A stretch of 47,417 nucleotides of DNA from Virgibacillus_F sp049310925 (GCF_049310925.1 NZ_JBMERP010000027.1:1-47417); one strand, 5' to 3'. Shown: positions 32,148 to 40,236, numbered from the stretch's first letter. The notes: generated from the letters alone by a model not told the origin. Made by a program: numbers and translations.

Positions 32148-33287
32148 TTATTCCCGGATATTCCATTTAGGACGGCGATCACGTGCATAGAAATGACTGC
32201 GTGTTCGTTGTTCCTGCAAACGTGCTTCACATTTACGATCTGCGGCTTCTTCAGTTGTAATTGAATCAAGCTCAGCCTCTTTATAAATTTCAAGCAGCGA
32301 GGTGTAAATAGCTTTTGTTTTTGCCAAAACACGGTCTTTATTAGGTCCATACAGCTCATCTGCCACCTGGATTAACCCACCAGCATTCACAATATAATCT
32401 GGTGCATACAGTACCCCTTTTTCATGAAGTCTCCTGCCATGCTTCGCTTCTAACAACTGATTGTTTGCTGAGCCAACTATGGCCTTCACTTGAAGTTGAT
32501 CTGCTGTTTGGTCATTGATAATACCTCCTAGAGCACACGGTATAAAAATATCAGCTGCAACCCGATAAATGTCAGCACTGTCAACCACTTTTACAGTTCC
32601 AGTAGTTTGATTAGCTTTTTGTTCAATTGAACGCAGCAAGTCCTGATTAATATCTGTGACGTAAATAGAAGCACCAGCTTCTAATAAATATTCTGCAACC
32701 TTAAAACCAACCTTACCCAGTCCTTGGATTGAATACGTTTTATCAGCTAAATGATCACTCCCATTTAAAAACTGACTAGTCGCTTTCAATCCATAAATGA
32801 CCCCCTGCGCTGTTGGAATAGAAGAATCACCACTCCCACCAAAAGCTTCCGGGATACCGTTGATGAAGTTCGTTTCCTTCATCGCATGAACAAAGTCATC
32901 CATGGTTGTTCCCATATCTGTACCTGTATAAAAACGTCCGTTCAATGAATCCACATATTGACCAAATGCGCGAAATAGTGCTGCTGACTTGTCTGTATTT
33001 GGGTCTCCGATAATCACCGCTTTCCCACCACCAAAGTCTAAATCAGCTGCAGCACATTTATATGTCATCCCTTTCGATAACCGCAGAACGTCCTCAAGCG
33101 CTTCATCCACAGTTTCATATGGACGCATTCTCGTTCCACCAAGAGCAGGACCAAGCGTCGTATTATGAATCGCTATAATCGCCTGAAGACCTGAAGCAGG
33201 ATCATTACAAAAAACAACCTGTTCATGCCCAGCAATCTTCTCAAACATATCTGCCCCCACAATTGACCTATCAAGCTGTTGCTTCAT
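32148..33287 (-). CDS. Phenylalanine dehydrogenase (Glu/Leu/Phe/Val dehydrogenase family)
   Basis: 379 aa. Family core: GPALGGTRMRPY, MTYKCAAADLDFGGGKAVI (Lys77, Lys89) and the NAD loop IQGLGKVGFKVAEYLLEAGA (about 187-206). Substrate-pocket residues are those of Lysinibacillus sphaericus phenylalanine dehydrogenase: Gly122 in YTGTD, Asn143 in FINGIPE and Leu305 in NAGGLIQ (Gly124, Asn145, Leu307 there). Leucine dehydrogenases have Ala and Val at the Gly and Leu positions. GGSGDSSIPTAQGVIY and the C-terminal RRPKWNI also match the Phe enzyme. It deaminates L-Phe and probably L-Tyr to the aryl-pyruvates with NAD+. Lies between hpaC and the 2-oxoacid dehydrogenase genes, so its product could feed that complex. 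Confidence 0.88.
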   Translation of the reverse strand: MKQQLDRSIVGADMFEKIAGHEQVVFCNDPASGLQAIIAIHNTTLGPALGGTRMRPYETVDEALEDVLRLSKGMTYKCAAADLDFGGGKAVIIGDPNTDKSAALFRAFGQYVDSLNGRFYTGTDMGTTMDDFVHAMKETNFINGIPEAFGGSGDSSIPTAQGVIYGLKATSQFLNGSDHLADKTYSIQGLGKVGFKVAEYLLEAGASIYVTDINQDLLRSIEQKANQTTGTVKVVDSADIYRVAADIFIPCALGGIINDQTADQLQVKAIVGSANNQLLEAKHGRRLHEKGVLYAPDYIVNAGGLIQVADELYGPNKDRVLAKTKAIYTSLLEIYKEAELDSITTEEAADRKCEARLQEQRTRSHFYARDRRPKWNIRE

Positions 33288-33310
33288 TCCTCATACCCCC
33301 ACTTATTTCG

Positions 33311-33321
33311 GTGCCTGGCAC
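33311..33321. repeat. GTGCCTGGCAC palindrome, hpaC/phenylalanine dehydrogenase spacer
   Basis: 11-bp palindrome in the 53-nt spacer between hpaC and the dehydrogenase gene, followed by CTTTTTCC. Member of the GTGCCAGGCAC family in this part of the window. Confidence 0.6.
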
Positions 33322-33340
33322 TTTTTCCAGTTAATCCCAT

Positions 33341-33817
33341 TTATTTTACTTCTTCTGTTGTGTGTAATTTATTATATTTGCCTGAGAAGAAGGCTAATGG
33401 TTCTCCGTCTGTTATGCATACGTCCGTTACTTCTCCTACATAAAGTGTATGATCACCCGCAACGACTGCATTGTGAACATCACAAGTTAAATTGACGAGC
33501 GAGTCTTTTATAGTTGGCATTCCATTGAACCAGTTAAAGTTAACATCCCTACTTTCCTTTCTCTGACCGGCAAAGTAGGCTGACATATCCTGTTGATCAC
33601 TATTGAGTATACTGACAGCAAACTTACCAGAATCCCTAACATATTTATTCATATGTGCGTCTTCACCAATAGAAATCAACACCAACGCCGGGTCCAACGA
33701 TACCGACATAAATGCATTTGCAGTCATTCCCTTAACCTCATCACCAAGTTTCGTTGTAATGACAGTAACTCCAGTCGCAAATCTTCCCATCGCAGTACGA
33801 AATGTACGATCATCCAT
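33341..33817 (-). CDS. hpaC: Flavin reductase, 4-hydroxyphenylacetate 3-monooxygenase small component
   Basis: 158 aa, the size of HpaC. The flavin-reductase-like split-barrel fold shows MGRFATGVTVIT (about 10-21), GMTANAFMSVSLDPALVLI (about 30-48) and DHTLYVGEVTDV (about 121-132). It reduces free FAD or FMN with NAD(P)H and supplies reduced flavin to HpaB. AAAGGGGAG ribosome site. Lies two genes after hpaB with hpaD between, an order used in Gram-positive hpa clusters. Confidence 0.92.
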   Translation of the reverse strand: MDDRTFRTAMGRFATGVTVITTKLGDEVKGMTANAFMSVSLDPALVLISIGEDAHMNKYVRDSGKFAVSILNSDQQDMSAYFAGQRKESRDVNFNWFNGMPTIKDSLVNLTCDVHNAVVAGDHTLYVGEVTDVCITDGEPLAFFSGKYNKLHTTEEVK

Positions 33818-33858
33818 AAGATCAAACTCCCCTTTCTTAAAGTTAATTATCTTGGGTG

Positions 33859-33869
33859 GTGCCGGGCAC
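33859..33869. repeat. GTGCCGGGCAC palindrome, hpaD/hpaC spacer
   Basis: 11-bp palindrome in the 51-nt spacer; its last base is the first base of the hpaD TAG stop triplet (plus-strand order). Variant of the GTGCCAGGCAC family with G at the centre. Confidence 0.55.
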
Positions 33870-34852
33870 TACATTACAAATGTGGGTTTATGCTGTTTTA
33901 GCTTCCCTGGTTTATGCTTTATTTTTTCACCTGTTATAACGTCTAGTACGGTTGAGGCTTCGTTAAACCAGCTATCTGGTGCTTCGTGGCCCCAAAAAGT
34001 TTGACGCATTGGGTCATTGATATCCCAGCGAATTGGTTTGAAATCTGGATCACTCGTTAAATAGTCTCCATTATATAGCTCAATACGATGTCCATCCGGA
34101 TCACGCAAATATAAGAAAAATGCATTAGATAGTCCATGACGACCCGGCCCGCGTTCAATGTTTCCACCATAGCCCATGGAAGCGAGTACATCACAAGCAT
34201 TAATTATTGCTAGTGGGTCAGGTAACCAGAATCCGATGTGATGCAAACGTGGTCCTACCCCATTCATGAATGCCTGATCATGAACTGTTTGCTTACGGTG
34301 AAGCCAGGTTGCCCAAACATCACCTTCCTTTGTATCTGTGTACTCTGAACACGCAAAGCCTAGCTCTTCCTGATAGAATTTTTGTGCCTTCTCTACATCT
34401 GGTACGCTACAGTTGAAGTGATCAATACGCTGCATTCGTGCACCCCTATACAAATCATAGCGCTGAAGCAATCGTTCAGCCGGCTCCATTTCCGCAAAAA
34501 ATTCGAGAGGTAAACCAGAGCAATCCTGAACTCTCAACGTCCTGCCGATTGCATGCTGCTCCCCTTTATCCAGCCATTTCGTTTCATACCCTTTTTTCTC
34601 AAACATGATTGACAACGCTTTCAAATCATCGTCAGAAGAAACCTTGTATCCTAGTACTTCTACATTCGATTCCATGGATTTTTTTAATACTAGACTATGG
34701 TGTGTGTGTTCCTCAAGACCACGCAGGTAGATATGCTCTGCGTCTGATTCTGTTTCAATAAACCCAAGGGCATCCACATAAAACTTTCTTGATACTTCTA
34801 AATCCTTCACATGTAGTATCGCACGTGCACATCGGATGATAGAAAAGTCCAT
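33869..34852 (-). CDS. hpaD: 3,4-dihydroxyphenylacetate 2,3-dioxygenase (homoprotocatechuate dioxygenase)
   Basis: 327 aa, a type I extradiol dioxygenase made of two vicinal-oxygen-chelate modules. The metal triad lies in the second module: His145 in RIDHFN, the His pair 204-205 in RLHHIGFW, and Glu258 in DGHRIELYNGDY. It opens the ring of homoprotocatechuate next to the diol, giving 5-carboxymethyl-2-hydroxymuconic semialdehyde. Fe(II) or Mn(II) dependence cannot be told from sequence. GAGGGGGAG ribosome site; 49 nt after hpaB. It resembles the Gram-positive Brevibacterium-type enzyme rather than the unrelated E. coli HpaD fold. Confidence 0.93.
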   Translation of the reverse strand: MDFSIIRCARAILHVKDLEVSRKFYVDALGFIETESDAEHIYLRGLEEHTHHSLVLKKSMESNVEVLGYKVSSDDDLKALSIMFEKKGYETKWLDKGEQHAIGRTLRVQDCSGLPLEFFAEMEPAERLLQRYDLYRGARMQRIDHFNCSVPDVEKAQKFYQEELGFACSEYTDTKEGDVWATWLHRKQTVHDQAFMNGVGPRLHHIGFWLPDPLAIINACDVLASMGYGGNIERGPGRHGLSNAFFLYLRDPDGHRIELYNGDYLTSDPDFKPIRWDINDPMRQTFWGHEAPDSWFNEASTVLDVITGEKIKHKPGKLKQHKPTFVM

Positions 34853-34901
34853 CCAAACTCCCCCTCTGTTTTACAAAATCCATTCCAGTCTTACATTAAC
34901 T

Positions 34902-36368
34902 TTAAGCGTTGGTTTTAACACCAGCACTATTTTTCAGGAAATCAGTAACGAACTTCTTGCTTGTTTCCTTGTCAAATTCATCAAAATAAGTCATACCCAT
35001 TTTTATTGGGTCACCAAAGAAATAGTATTCATAATGCGCCTGTCTTGCTCCAAATGCACTCATCGTTACGTCCCATGCTAGTCGGAATAACTGTACGCGG
35101 TCTTCACCTTCTAAATTTTTCCCCTGTAAACCACTTTTAATAATCGGGCCAATTTCCTCGTGCATAAAGTCATCATGTGTTGGAATACCCATTAAGCCAG
35201 ATGCACCTAGGATCCTGATAATTTCAACTAGTCTTGGGTAAATCCTTGGATACCAGTTGCGTGCTGCATTTAATGCATCGAAGTCTGGTGTCATTGTTCC
35301 AGATTCGTCTAATTTTGCGTTATGCTCTGCGCGATACAGATGTGACTTCATCGTTTCAAGTGCCAGCATAATTTCTGCACCTTTGTCTTTTACATGCTGA
35401 AATTGATCAATACCAATTGCGTCCATCATATTTAATGCAACACCAAGAAGAAACTCAGTCTTAACTATGTTTTTCGCAACTACTTGATGCGCCATATGAA
35501 CAACAGCATTTGTTTCCCTGAAAGTACGATTACAAACGGATGAATTTCCGCAAACAAATACCCGTTCCCATGGGACAAATACATTTTCAAATGACACAAT
35601 CGCATCACTTTCCTCAAATCGTGAACCTAATGGATGATCCCATTGACTTTTACCATAATCAAAAGACTCTCTGGAGATATACTTTAAGCCAGGTGTATTG
35701 TTTGGAATTGCAAATGCTAACGAATAAGGATCATCTTCTTCTCCTGCCTTTTTAACAGTAGAAGGGAATACAAGAATTTCATCAGTTATTCCTCCCTGCG
35801 TAGCTAGCAATCGAATACCATTTACAATAATTCCATCGTCCCTTTTTTCAACAAGCTGTAACGCAACATTTCCGTCCTTCATCTCGGACTGCATCTTTGC
35901 TCGGTTCACCTGAGGATGGATTAAAGTATGTGTAAGGCTAATATCATTTTCTCTCGCATACTCGTAATAATTTCTGGCATTCTCGGCAAACTCTGGATCC
36001 GCTTCAGCGAAAAGTCCGTTGTTCATACCCATAGCCATAACTTCTGAATTCAAGTAATCAGGTGAGCGGCCCATCATTCCTCCTGAAGTACGCGCCCATT
36101 CCTGCATGGCTTCTCGACGCATAATTAAATCATCGATTGTCTTGGGCTGTAAAAAAGTCATTCCCACCTGTTCACCGCTAGTAGGTGACGTGTACAGCAT
36201 TGTATCCTTTTTTTCATATTGCAGATCATATAAATGTGCCATGGATTTAATAACATTTTTAAATGCAGGGTGTGTTGTTACATCCTCTACACGCTCACCG
36301 TGAATGTACACATTATTATTCGCTTTTTTTAATCGATCAATATATTCCTGGCCTGTTTTTGCTGGCAT
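34902..36368 (-). CDS. hpaB: 4-hydroxyphenylacetate 3-monooxygenase, oxygenase component
   Basis: 488 aa, close to the 480-490 aa of Thermus and Geobacillus HpaB (E. coli 520). An acyl-CoA-dehydrogenase-like fold. Conserved blocks: REAMQEWARTSGGMMGRSPDYLN (split, about 84-106), SLTHTLIHPQVNRAK (about 139-153), FENVFVPWERVFV (about 260-272) and TVSAFGARQ-like MSAFGARQAHYEYYFFGDP (about 440-458). It hydroxylates 4-hydroxyphenylacetate to 3,4-dihydroxyphenylacetate with reduced flavin from HpaC. GAGGAGG ribosome site 8 nt before the ATG. Confidence 0.94.
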   Translation of the reverse strand: MPAKTGQEYIDRLKKANNNVYIHGERVEDVTTHPAFKNVIKSMAHLYDLQYEKKDTMLYTSPTSGEQVGMTFLQPKTIDDLIMRREAMQEWARTSGGMMGRSPDYLNSEVMAMGMNNGLFAEADPEFAENARNYYEYARENDISLTHTLIHPQVNRAKMQSEMKDGNVALQLVEKRDDGIIVNGIRLLATQGGITDEILVFPSTVKKAGEEDDPYSLAFAIPNNTPGLKYISRESFDYGKSQWDHPLGSRFEESDAIVSFENVFVPWERVFVCGNSSVCNRTFRETNAVVHMAHQVVAKNIVKTEFLLGVALNMMDAIGIDQFQHVKDKGAEIMLALETMKSHLYRAEHNAKLDESGTMTPDFDALNAARNWYPRIYPRLVEIIRILGASGLMGIPTHDDFMHEEIGPIIKSGLQGKNLEGEDRVQLFRLAWDVTMSAFGARQAHYEYYFFGDPIKMGMTYFDEFDKETSKKFVTDFLKNSAGVKTNA

Positions 36369-36397
36369 AATTTTGCCTCCTCAGTATATTTTTTATC

Positions 36398-37879
36398 TTA
36401 CTTACCAAACTGCGGTATATGATGATCGCCCATTGCTACATGAATTGCCTTAGGTTCTGAATAAAATTCTAAAATGGCAAAATGACCACCTTCACGTCCC
36501 ATTCCACTTGCCTTCATACCACCAAATGGAATACGTAAATCCCGTACGTTTTGAGCATTAATCCAGAGCATTCCTGAATCAACATTTTGCGCAACACGGT
36601 GGGCTCGTTTGATGTCGTTTGTCCAAACGTATCCAGCCAGACCGTAGTCCACGTCGTTTGCCATCTGAACGACTTCTTCCTCTGTCTCAAATTCTATGAC
36701 TGCTAGAACAGGTCCGAAAATTTCTTCCTGACTCACACGCATCTTGTTTTTCGCATCCAGCAGTAAGGTTGGCGGCACAAAGTTTCCAGATTTAATTTTT
36801 TCAGGAACAGTACCTTGAACAACCTCGCAACCTTCTTCCTTAGCTATCTCAATGTAACGCGTTACTTTGTCAAAATGTCCTTTATTAATTAATGGTCCAA
36901 GCTGAGTTGATGTATCCATCGGGTCCCCAATCTTTATCTTTTCAACACGATCCTTTAACGCAGCAACAAATTTTTCTTTAATATCTTTATGAAGAAATAC
37001 GCGCGAGTTAGCTGTGCATCGCTCACCATTAAATGAAAAGATTCCCCATACAGTTGCATCCAAGGCACGTTCGAAATCTGCATCATCAAACACGATAAGT
37101 GGTGACTTTCCGCCAAGTTCCATCGATGTTTTCTTCAATGAATCAGCACTATTTTTAATAATTGTTTTTCCAGTAGTCGTTTCACCAGTAAATGAAATCG
37201 CTTTCACTTTTTCACTTTTTACAAGCGCATCCCCTGCTGTCTCACCAAACCCGTGAACGACATTAAATACGCCTTTTGGTAATTCTGCTTTATCGATAAT
37301 CTGTGCGAGTTTATTTGCCGATAATGGTGACAGTTCAGCAGGCTTTAAAATAACGGTATTTCCCGTTGCCAGTGCTGGTGCCACCTTCCATGTTGTCAGC
37401 ATAAACGGTGCATTCCATGGTGTGATAAGTCCAACTGCCCCAAGCGGTTTATAGACTGTATAGTTGATAAATTCATCATCAACCGCATATGCCTCACCAT
37501 GCATGCGTGACTGGACCATCCTTGAATAGAAGCGAAAGTTTTCTGCGGCTCGTGCTATCATTTTTCGTGTCTGACTTATCGGTAGCCCGGAATCCAGTGA
37601 TTCTAGTACCGCTATTTCTTCTACTTCTTCATCTATCAAATCTGCAATTCTATCAATATATGTCATCCGCTCTTTTTGCTTCATGCGCCCCCATGACGTT
37701 TGGAAAGCATCGTCTGCAGCTTTTACAGCTTTTTCAATATCTGCCTTATCTCCCTCTGCAACACGGTTTGTAACCTGGTTTGTGAAAGGGTTCAGGTTAT
37801 CGAAGTAAGCTGCATTATGTGCATCTACAAATTCGCCATTGATGTACAGTTTTACATCATCTACTTTTTTATGTTCCAA
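36398..37879 (-). CDS. hpaE: 5-carboxymethyl-2-hydroxymuconic semialdehyde dehydrogenase
   Basis: About 493 aa, a full-length aldehyde dehydrogenase. NAD-site TPWNAPFMLTTWKVAPAL (about 156-173), general base Glu in MELGGKSPLIVF (about 257-268), and catalytic Cys in FNGERCTANSR (about 287-297). Oxidises the ring-cleavage semialdehyde to the muconate acid. TTG at 37879 is preferred because AGGTGAG lies 5-6 nt upstream; the GTG at 37888 would lie within that ribosome site and would add three residues. Only 15 nt separate it from the preceding aldolase gene. Position in the hpa operon settles the substrate better than sequence does. Confidence 0.92.
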   Translation of the reverse strand: MEHKKVDDVKLYINGEFVDAHNAAYFDNLNPFTNQVTNRVAEGDKADIEKAVKAADDAFQTSWGRMKQKERMTYIDRIADLIDEEVEEIAVLESLDSGLPISQTRKMIARAAENFRFYSRMVQSRMHGEAYAVDDEFINYTVYKPLGAVGLITPWNAPFMLTTWKVAPALATGNTVILKPAELSPLSANKLAQIIDKAELPKGVFNVVHGFGETAGDALVKSEKVKAISFTGETTTGKTIIKNSADSLKKTSMELGGKSPLIVFDDADFERALDATVWGIFSFNGERCTANSRVFLHKDIKEKFVAALKDRVEKIKIGDPMDTSTQLGPLINKGHFDKVTRYIEIAKEEGCEVVQGTVPEKIKSGNFVPPTLLLDAKNKMRVSQEEIFGPVLAVIEFETEEEVVQMANDVDYGLAGYVWTNDIKRAHRVAQNVDSGMLWINAQNVRDLRIPFGGMKASGMGREGGHFAILEFYSEPKAIHVAMGDHHIPQFGK

Positions 37880-37894
37880 AAAACTCACCTGCTC

Positions 37895-38797
37895 TTATAT
37901 TAATTTATATGCTTTTAATGTTTCACGTATTTCGTTTTGAATGGCTTCAGACGGTATATCAAGTGGCTTACGTAATACCGGTTTAATTTTGCCCATCATC
38001 CCTAGTGCTGCTTTGGCTGGGGCTGGGTTTGTATCACGGAAAAGCACATCATTTAGTGGCATTAACGAATAATGCAGATCCTGAGCTCCTTTTACATCGC
38101 CCGCTTCCCATTTGTTATACAGGTCAGCAACTTCCTCAGGTGCAACATTGGCAGTCGCACTTATGTGACCAGCTCCTCCAATTGCAAGCATCGGATAACA
38201 CAAAACCTCTATACCTGAATATAGATTAAAATCGCGGCCAGCTTTCAGCAAAACTTTGTTTACGTGCTCAAAATCCTTATTTGCTTCTTTAACACCAATA
38301 ATATTCGAGCAATCTTCAGCTAAACGGGCTATTGTATCAGCCTCGAGATTCACCGCTGTTCGACCAGGAATATTATACAAAATAATTGGGATATCAACAG
38401 CGTCTGCTACTGTTTTAAAGTGCTTGTATAATGCATGCTGGTTCGGTTTGTTGTAGTAAGGCACAATCACCATCGCGCCATCCGCACCCATCTCCTGGGC
38501 AGCCTTAGTCATGCGCATTGTTTCCAAATGGTTAGTTGATCCAGTACCTGGGATAAACGGCACCCGGCCATTAACCGTTTTACATGCTGTCTCCATTACC
38601 TCAATGCGTTCATCAACGGACATTGAGCTCGGTTCCCCTGATGTTCCTGTTACGGAAATTCCATGACTTCCTTTCTCAATATGCCAGTTTATTAGCTCTT
38701 TAAATTTAACAAAATCAATACTTTCATCTTCGTTAAACGGTGTAATGACTGGAGAAATCGATCCTCTGAACCGCTTTTTCGCTTCTTCATACGCCAT
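37895..38797 (-). CDS. DapA-family pyruvate-dependent aldolase, candidate final aldolase of the pathway
   Basis: 300 aa TIM-barrel of the DHDPS/N-acetylneuraminate lyase family. Schiff-base Lys170 in IIGVKEANKD, Tyr141 and Arg146 in YNIPGRT, and GTSGEPSS (51-58) where true DapA has GTTGES. First gene of the aromatic operon, directly behind the promoter. A lysine-biosynthetic DHDPS would not be expected here. In Bacillaceae hpa clusters a DapA-like gene occupies the place of HpaI, so cleavage of 2,4-dihydroxyhept-2-ene-1,7-dioate to pyruvate and succinic semialdehyde is the likely role (inferred). GGGAGGT ribosome site. Confidence 0.8.
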   Translation of the reverse strand: MAYEEAKKRFRGSISPVITPFNEDESIDFVKFKELINWHIEKGSHGISVTGTSGEPSSMSVDERIEVMETACKTVNGRVPFIPGTGSTNHLETMRMTKAAQEMGADGAMVIVPYYNKPNQHALYKHFKTVADAVDIPIILYNIPGRTAVNLEADTIARLAEDCSNIIGVKEANKDFEHVNKVLLKAGRDFNLYSGIEVLCYPMLAIGGAGHISATANVAPEEVADLYNKWEAGDVKGAQDLHYSLMPLNDVLFRDTNPAPAKAALGMMGKIKPVLRKPLDIPSEAIQNEIRETLKAYKLI

Positions 38798-38852
38798 CTT
38801 CTTACCTCCCGTTTTAATAAATAAAATAACTACTAATTTTCTGAATAATTAA

Positions 38853-38881
38853 ATCGTATATGATTTCACATATGATGTCAA
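38853..38881 (-). promoter_or_regulatory. Sigma-A promoter of the aromatic operon with overlapping operator
   Basis: Minus strand: TTGACA (38876-38881), 17-nt spacer, TACGAT (38853-38858). The spacer and -10 contain the near-palindrome ATCATATACGAT (38853-38864) and a second ATCATATG 13 nt away, i.e. a direct/inverted repeat across the whole promoter, where a repressor would exclude polymerase. Similar ATC(A/G)TATAT(G/C)AT sequences occur at the gntR start (40246-40257) and the symporter promoter. The dapA-like ATG is 56 nt downstream of the -10. Confidence 0.7.
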
Positions 38882-38957
38882 TACTGACAAACAGAGTAAA
38901 AATCCTTAAACCGTTGTTCCCCTTGCTATTGATGGATGTAAAAATATTTTTGATATT

Positions 38958-38972
38958 TGTAAACGCTTTCAT
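38958..38972 (-). promoter_or_regulatory. cre box (CcpA site) upstream of the aromatic operon
   Basis: ATGAAAGCGTTTACA on the minus strand fits all fixed positions of WTGNAANCGNWNNCW. It lies about 80 nt upstream of the -35 hexamer, further upstream than usual for simple repression, so it could act by looping, by activation, or on another promoter. Confidence 0.65.
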
Positions 38973-38996
38973 ACTTTAATGTCAATTCTTTTGTTT

Positions 38997-39500
38997 AGGC
39001 TCTTTTCATAAGTTTTGTCGCTTTTAACCTTCGCAGTTGATGAAAACTGGACGTATTGACTTCTTGTGACGCCGTTCCGGCAGAACACTTCGCTTTCCGC
39101 GGGCACGGCCTCAGTCTCCTCAGAAGCAAAGAACGCTTCTTCCGGGGTCTTCGGACTCGCGCTGTTCCCGCAGGAGTCTTCGTATTCTGCCTTCACTAAG
39201 ATAGAAATCTATGCATGAATTCTGTGGTTTTACAGGATTTGTTCTTTCTTGAACAGAAAGCTATCTAAAGCGGAGGAAAAGCACGAGACTCCAGTGGAAA
39301 AGGAACAGTCTGAAGACCCCGCAGTGAGCGGTTTTTGCTCCGAGGAGGCTGAAGCGTTCCCCACGGAAAGCGAGTGTTTTTCAGCAGCGTTGGACCAACA
39401 CCAATCTAGTAAAGTGTGGTAGGAAATCAATCTAGCGTTACGTCGCATTTTATAGAATTTATTTCAAAAGTAACAATCTGATAGAAAACAACCTTTATTT
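38997..39500. repeat. MITE-like intergenic repeat, copy C (longest)
   Basis: About 500 bp between the aromatic operon promoter and the gntR terminator. Left end TAGGCTCTTTTCATAAG, right end GTTACGTCGCATTTTATAG followed near 39480 by GATAGAAAACAACCTT, giving imperfect inverted ends. Inside are TTCCGCGGGCACGGCCTCAG, GGGGTCTTCGGACTCGCG, CCCGCAGGAGTC, TCTGAAGACCCCGCAGTG and GAGGAGGCTGAAGC. No gene is supported within it. Confidence 0.75.
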
Positions 39501-39525
39501 ATAATCTCAAAAATAGTTCTTGTTC

Positions 39526-39567
39526 AAAAAAACTCTAATCGAGGGTTACTTTACCCCAACAGAGTTT
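39526..39567 (-). terminator. gntR terminator
   Basis: AAAACTCT ... AGAGTTTTTTT on the minus strand with inner GGGG/CCCT pairing, starting directly at the gntR stop codon. Confidence 0.82.
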
Positions 39568-40236
39568 TCATGAATCACTTTTTTCTAATTGTTTCAATCT
39601 CCTGCGTTCAAAATCCTCTGCCGTCCTAAGTTTATGCATCCTTGCTAAATTTTCAATAGTAGAAAAATCAGCATCATTCTCTAGCATATGAATCATTTCA
39701 TCATGCTCTTTGATTGCTTCCTTTACTCGAACAGAATACAAAGTTGAACCAATACCACGTATTGAATCTAACCTGGACCAGATATCCATGACTGATTCTA
39801 CTAAAAAAGGATTAGTACAACCTTCAACAATGATGCGGTGAAATTCAAAGTTTAATTTCCCGTATGTTAAAATATCAAACTCTTCCAGGGCCTCCCCCAT
39901 CAATTTATTCTGTACTTTAAGAAGGTTAATTTTTTCTTTTGGAAAATCCATACCACTTAAAGCAGTTGCATAGCCTTCAATTACCGCTAATACTCGCAGT
40001 GTGTCTGAATACGCTGTTTCATTCACTTCAGCCACAACTGGTCCAACGTTCTGTTTATAAAAAATTAATCGCTCTGACTCAAGCTGACGAATCGCTTCCC
40101 TCACAGGAATAGAGCTTGAATTAAGCTCCTTTGCCAGCTGATCAATCACAATCCGTTGACCAGGCACAAAAACCCGTTCAATAATTCTAGCCTTAATAAC
40201 CCGATACGCCTTCTGCTGCTTATTTTCTTTTATCAT
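39568..40236 (-). CDS. GntR-family regulator with FCD ligand domain
   Basis: 222 aa. N-terminal winged helix (about 8-75) with the GntR signature IDQLAKELNSSSIPVREAIRQLESERL split over 31-57. C-terminal FCD all-helical domain with metal-ligand histidines in FEFHRII (about 131) and KEHDEMIHML (about 174-183). FCD regulators usually bind a carboxylic acid and repress a catabolic operon. It sits just upstream of the aromatic operon on the same strand, separated by its own terminator and a repeat, and is the best candidate for its control. An ATAATATATGAT motif 10 nt before its start suggests autoregulation. GGAG ribosome site. Confidence 0.9.
   Translation of the reverse strand: MIKENKQQKAYRVIKARIIERVFVPGQRIVIDQLAKELNSSSIPVREAIRQLESERLIFYKQNVGPVVAEVNETAYSDTLRVLAVIEGYATALSGMDFPKEKINLLKVQNKLMGEALEEFDILTYGKLNFEFHRIIVEGCTNPFLVESVMDIWSRLDSIRGIGSTLYSVRVKEAIKEHDEMIHMLENDADFSTIENLARMHKLRTAEDFERRRLKQLEKSDS

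Noticed and set aside
32148..33287. Leucine dehydrogenase of a branched-chain degradation operon
   Set aside because: Substrate-pocket residues are those of phenylalanine dehydrogenase, and the surrounding genes are for aromatic catabolism.
37895..38797. Lysine-biosynthetic dihydrodipicolinate synthase
   Set aside because: It leads a catabolic operon and its pyruvate-site loop differs from typical DapA; kept only as a fold-level label.
38969..39448. Two minus-strand frames of 72-75 codons
   Set aside because: Also inside a repeat copy (C); composition and lack of ribosome sites argue against coding.
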